Positions 25,251 to 28,309 of a stretch of 28,309 nucleotides of DNA are shown in pieces; position 1 is the stretch's first letter, and every line of letters begins with the position of its first letter. The notes beneath the pieces were generated by a model. It made no database searches. It saw nothing but the letters and a program-made list of their open reading frames with translations, and was not told the DNA's origin. Location of the stretch: positions 1-28,309 of the forward strand of contig JWZX01001601.1 in NCBI GenBank assembly GCA_001275005.1. Direction: 5' to 3'. The translations under genes and the position numbers were made by a program. The DNA is from Chrysochromulina tobinii. Lineage: Eukaryota > Haptophyta > Prymnesiales > Chrysochromulinaceae.

Positions 25251-25478
25251 TGAGAATGTAGTCTACGCGTGGCTCCCTCTCTCCCTTCCCCTTGCAACGC
25301 CCATGACAGCGCCGCGCGTCGGGACGCGCGAAACACGACAAAGGATTCCACAAACCGTCACCGTCCCGCCGACTGCGATCAATGCACACGGCGACGAGAA
25401 GTGTTCGTACGGTCGGCACTCCCCCAGCGACGCTTTCGGGCGGGTGGGACGGGTTGAGGTGCCGGCCACGATCCACGG

Positions 25479-27449
25479 ATGGATCCGCGCGACGTGAGCG
25501 ACGGCGACTTTGACGACGAGTCGAGCGCCGATGAAGAGGAGGAGCTCGACGAGCAAAGGCAACAGACGAGCTCGAAGAAGCGCAAAAAAAAGAGCCGGCG
25601 CAAGGAAAAGAAGCGCAACCAGCAGCGGCGGGCGCCGAAGACTCTCTTCTGGCAAATGGCCACCCTATGCCACGGTGTGTGGGGGGGCCTCGTGAAGCGA
25701 ACCAACGAGGAGAAGTGGGGCACCATCTATGACCGACGCGTGAGCCTGCTCGCCCTCGATCCCAGCAGCGCGACGCACCGAGGGATGGAGGAGCTCGAAG
25801 CAGGCGCCATCGCCTGCTACGCGAATGCTGCCACGATCGTGCACGCGCCTGGCGATCGCGGCGCCATCATAGGTGCCGCGGTCTACATTGACAGCGCCCT
25901 CCCGGTGACCAATGCCGAACGACTGCTCGACGCCGCCATCGAGCGCGGGCGCAAGCACCTGCAACAGCTGGGTGATGGGCTGGAGTTGCGCACTGCTTGG
26001 GTTCAGACAGCGGCGGCTATGCCAGAGGCTCAGCTCTGTGATCGCGTGCGCGGCAACGTGCGCGTGGGCCTTGGGTGGGCTGAGATGGCCACCCACCGTC
26101 ACCAGCACTTCCGAGGGATACCGCAGGAGCCCGTGGAGCAGGGGGGGATGTGGTGGCCGCGCATCTCGGCTGCGCATGAGGCTGGTGGGGCAAGGCTGTG
26201 CGAGCTCTGGCTACCAGTGCTCAGCACCGCCCTCGAGATCGTGCAGCATTTACCTATTGGCCGAGGCGGCAGCTGCACCACAGTCGCAGACCTCAAGGCC
26301 ACTGTGGGGTGTTTGGCCTTCCCATCACATCGACTCAAGATTGCCTACACGCACAAGGGCCGTCCGTTCCTGCAATCCACTAAGCCGGAGGAGGAGCTGG
26401 CAGTGCGCTGCATCCACCGTGTGTCGATGCTGCTAGCAGAGGGCGACGAGGCCAACGGAGCCACGGCCGCAGCATGCCCAAATCTGCTGCCAGCGCGGGT
26501 GCGTGAGCTTGTCAACCAGCATGGCAAGACGCTCTGCCATGTGGACCCGCGTGACTGCGGCCTCCTTGCCAAGCTGCTCGGTGCCGAGGCGGCTCAGGCT
26601 GCCGGCATTGAGGTGGTCAAGTACCGGCGCCACCGCCCGCTGCCACCCGACTCACCGGAGTGCGACTTCTTCCAGACGGTGGTGGTCATCTTCTTCGGCT
26701 GCTCTGAGATGGAGGCCTTGAGCATCATTGGCATTGAGGCCTCTGAGCACAGTGCCGTCCTCAAGGCACCCCTTGGCCAGGGGGGCGTCATGATGGCCAT
26801 CTATCTCTTGGACTTCTCGAAGCGCTATCATGGTAACCCCCGCTCAGCTGCTGGACTGCCCCCAGGGGCCTGGGCCTTCCGTGCTACACCGTATGCCACG
26901 GTGCACGGGGCCACGTGGGCCCAGCGAATTGAGCGCATGCCTCCGCAGGAGGCGGAGCAGATGCTGCGCGCCCTTGCCCGCCTTCCAGGGGGGAAGACCT
27001 TGGGTTCCGCTGCCCGTGGGAATCGCAAGGGGGATGTTGATGACTTGAGGGGCTGCAGTGCGGGTGGGGAGGGTGGCGCCTTGCTTGCACACACTGCCAT
27101 GGCTGAGACGGCTGCGGTGGAGATGAGGGAACAGGATGGAGACTATGTCTCCGTCAACATGGACGAGCACTCCAAGGCTGACACGAAACTGCCCATTGGG
27201 ACTGAGGTGGAGGTGTTCTTCAACATGGAGCTGCTGTGGGAGCAGGCGACCGTGATCGACCACATCCCTGAGATTGATCAGCACAATGTCGTGTACTACA
27301 ACTACCTGTTCTACTACAAAAGCGATGGACTCAAGCTGTCCCACCATCGGGGCACAATCCGGCTGCGCATGAGGCGGTCGGTGTATGCAGCCCTCCAACT
27401 CTCGGACACTTCAAGAGTGACAGGTTCTCGCACCCGCGGATGCATGTAA
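25479..27449 (+). CDS. Hypothetical protein, probably nuclear, with possible Tudor/SH3-like C-terminus
   Basis: This 656-residue protein is unrecognised overall. The N-terminus is acidic (residues 8-25) and then strongly basic (KKRKKKSRRKEKKR at about 33-46), like a nuclear localisation and nucleic-acid-binding tail. Residues 60-560 are globular in composition, with conserved-looking stretches such as HVDPRDCGLLAKLLG and DFFQTVVVIFFGCSEMEAL, but no catalytic motif I can name. Residues about 570-628 (GTEVEVFF, LWEQATVIDHI, VVYYNYLFYYKS, IRLRMRR) have the spacing of an SH3-like/Tudor or Agenet-type barrel, as in chromatin readers. The ATG at 25479 has G at +4 and is the first in frame. No signal peptide or membrane span. 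It might belong to an unrecognised mobile element or a lineage-specific family. Confidence 0.7.
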   Translation: MDPRDVSDGDFDDESSADEEEELDEQRQQTSSKKRKKKSRRKEKKRNQQRRAPKTLFWQMATLCHGVWGGLVKRTNEEKWGTIYDRRVSLLALDPSSATHRGMEELEAGAIACYANAATIVHAPGDRGAIIGAAVYIDSALPVTNAERLLDAAIERGRKHLQQLGDGLELRTAWVQTAAAMPEAQLCDRVRGNVRVGLGWAEMATHRHQHFRGIPQEPVEQGGMWWPRISAAHEAGGARLCELWLPVLSTALEIVQHLPIGRGGSCTTVADLKATVGCLAFPSHRLKIAYTHKGRPFLQSTKPEEELAVRCIHRVSMLLAEGDEANGATAAACPNLLPARVRELVNQHGKTLCHVDPRDCGLLAKLLGAEAAQAAGIEVVKYRRHRPLPPDSPECDFFQTVVVIFFGCSEMEALSIIGIEASEHSAVLKAPLGQGGVMMAIYLLDFSKRYHGNPRSAAGLPPGAWAFRATPYATVHGATWAQRIERMPPQEAEQMLRALARLPGGKTLGSAARGNRKGDVDDLRGCSAGGEGGALLAHTAMAETAAVEMREQDGDYVSVNMDEHSKADTKLPIGTEVEVFFNMELLWEQATVIDHIPEIDQHNVVYYNYLFYYKSDGLKLSHHRGTIRLRMRRSVYAALQLSDTSRVTGSRTRGCM

Positions 27450-28309
27450 GACACCAGCTGGACCAGTGAGAAACCAGTGAGCAGAGCATGACAGGTGACA
27501 GCAGTGGTGGGGTCCTGCTGCATGTGATCCAAGGGACCAACACCAAGGGGCTAGGGGCAAGGGGGAAGCACGTCTGGAGGCAGCGAGTTCATGCTTATGT
27601 GTCATACAGCTGAGTGCAAAGGAGAGTGTGACAGTTGGCAGGGGGGGGGAGAATAGTATATGTTGTTGGTGGTTGTTAACAACAGTTTGGGACGTCGGAC
27701 GAGGCCCTCTACGCTTCATGTCTAGCTTACACGTTACAGGAATACAGCTTTCCCCCTACCAGGCTTACACTGCAAAAAAATCAGGCTGATAACGAGGGTT
27801 GTTACTAGGGTTGGGCTCGTAGCTTAATTACGAGTCTCGTTACCAGGCTCGTCGTTAGTTTGTAACGAAGGCCTTGTTACAAACCTGTTCGTAATTGACA
27901 GGCTGAGTACTAGCGGGGCCGGCTACAAGCACTCGTAATGCGATGCGCTCGCCATGGCGCTCGCCCCGGTCGCGCCGGGGCACATCAGTCATTCACAGCA
28001 CACACTCCATCTCGGTTCTCGCATCTCGAATCTCGCCAGGTCGCCACACTCGCGCGGTTCACACACTCAACGTTCACAGATCAGCAGTCCTATCCCATCT
28101 CCGATCCACATCGGCACATTCACACACATCAGCCGCCCTCGTGAACCCACGGATCGGGCGCATCTCGCGTCTCCGTTTTCCGAGGGCAGACGAGGGGGAG
28201 GCATTGCGAGGCGGAGGCGGCACCTGACCGGTGCTCGGGACGGCGCGCGCGCGGGATCTTCACATGGTGCACGGCTCCCTCGAAAGGAACCGCACGCTCG
28301 GATTGAGGA
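27450..28309. other. Gene-free tail of the window with palindromes
   Basis: There is no long open frame with protein-like features. It contains a perfect 12-bp palindrome GTTGTTAACAAC at 27672-27683, a G8 run near 27642-27649, the hairpin cluster described separately, and a CAC/CTC-rich stretch at about 27990-28140 that could be upstream of a gene beyond the window. Confidence 0.5.
27785..27900. repeat. Cluster of short inverted repeats with CTCGTTAC/GTAACGA motifs
   Basis: A 27-bp hairpin at 27858-27884 has exact 9-bp arms (GTTTGTAAC, GTTACAAAC) around a centre containing AAGGCCTT. Adjacent are CTCGTA-loop-TACGAG (about 27816-27834) and ACGAGTCTCGT (about 27830-27840). The motif family CTCGTTAC/GTAACGA/TACGAG recurs at least six times in 110 bp. 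Confidence 0.7.

Overview
This is nuclear DNA from a GC-rich unicellular eukaryote, most likely a haptophyte or similar marine alga. The evidence is: long, mostly intronless genes on both strands; two short GT-AG introns (78 and 89 nt) that can be read directly from broken protein domains; eukaryote-only families (a four-domain voltage-gated cation channel, a purple acid phosphatase, filamin-type repeats, Skp1-like folds); and BspA-type leucine-rich repeats of a style I associate with haptophyte and pelagophyte genomes. The species assignment is inference. Several long open frames begin with GTG or TTG, so I moved those starts to the first suitable ATG.

Layout. 1-120 holds the end of a possible hAT transposase. 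515-1858 (-) is a secreted purple acid phosphatase. 2120-3697 (-) is an unrecognised protein with coiled-coil-like and low-complexity parts. 4015-7194 (+) is a filamin-repeat protein without an actin-binding head. 7596-10433 (-) is a tandem-pore potassium-channel-like protein whose two pore loops lack the standard selectivity signature. 10802-11548 (+) is a small helical protein of unknown role. 11964-18651 (-) is a four-domain Cav-type channel in three certain exons plus a probable N-terminal exon, with an E/D/E/E selectivity ring and a C-terminal EF-hand-like segment. 18797-20869 (+) and 21946-24069 (-) are two convergent genes whose N-terminal halves are homologous (Skp1-like domain, F-box-like helical segment, shared linker) but whose C-terminal halves are two unrelated kinds of leucine-rich repeat. 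25479-27449 (+) is an unrecognised protein, probably nuclear, with a basic N-terminus and a possible Tudor/SH3-like C-terminus. The remaining DNA holds repeats, palindromes and a possible decayed coding region (24563-25250, -).

No operon logic applies. Two neighbouring membrane channels suggest a region with electrical or Ca2+-signalling genes. The most unusual unit is the Skp1-like/LRR pair. It looks like a modular receptor family in which a ubiquitin-ligase-adaptor-like head has been joined to different ligand-recognition repeats. The two Cav introns have repeated AG|GT junctions, a pattern expected of recently gained introns.
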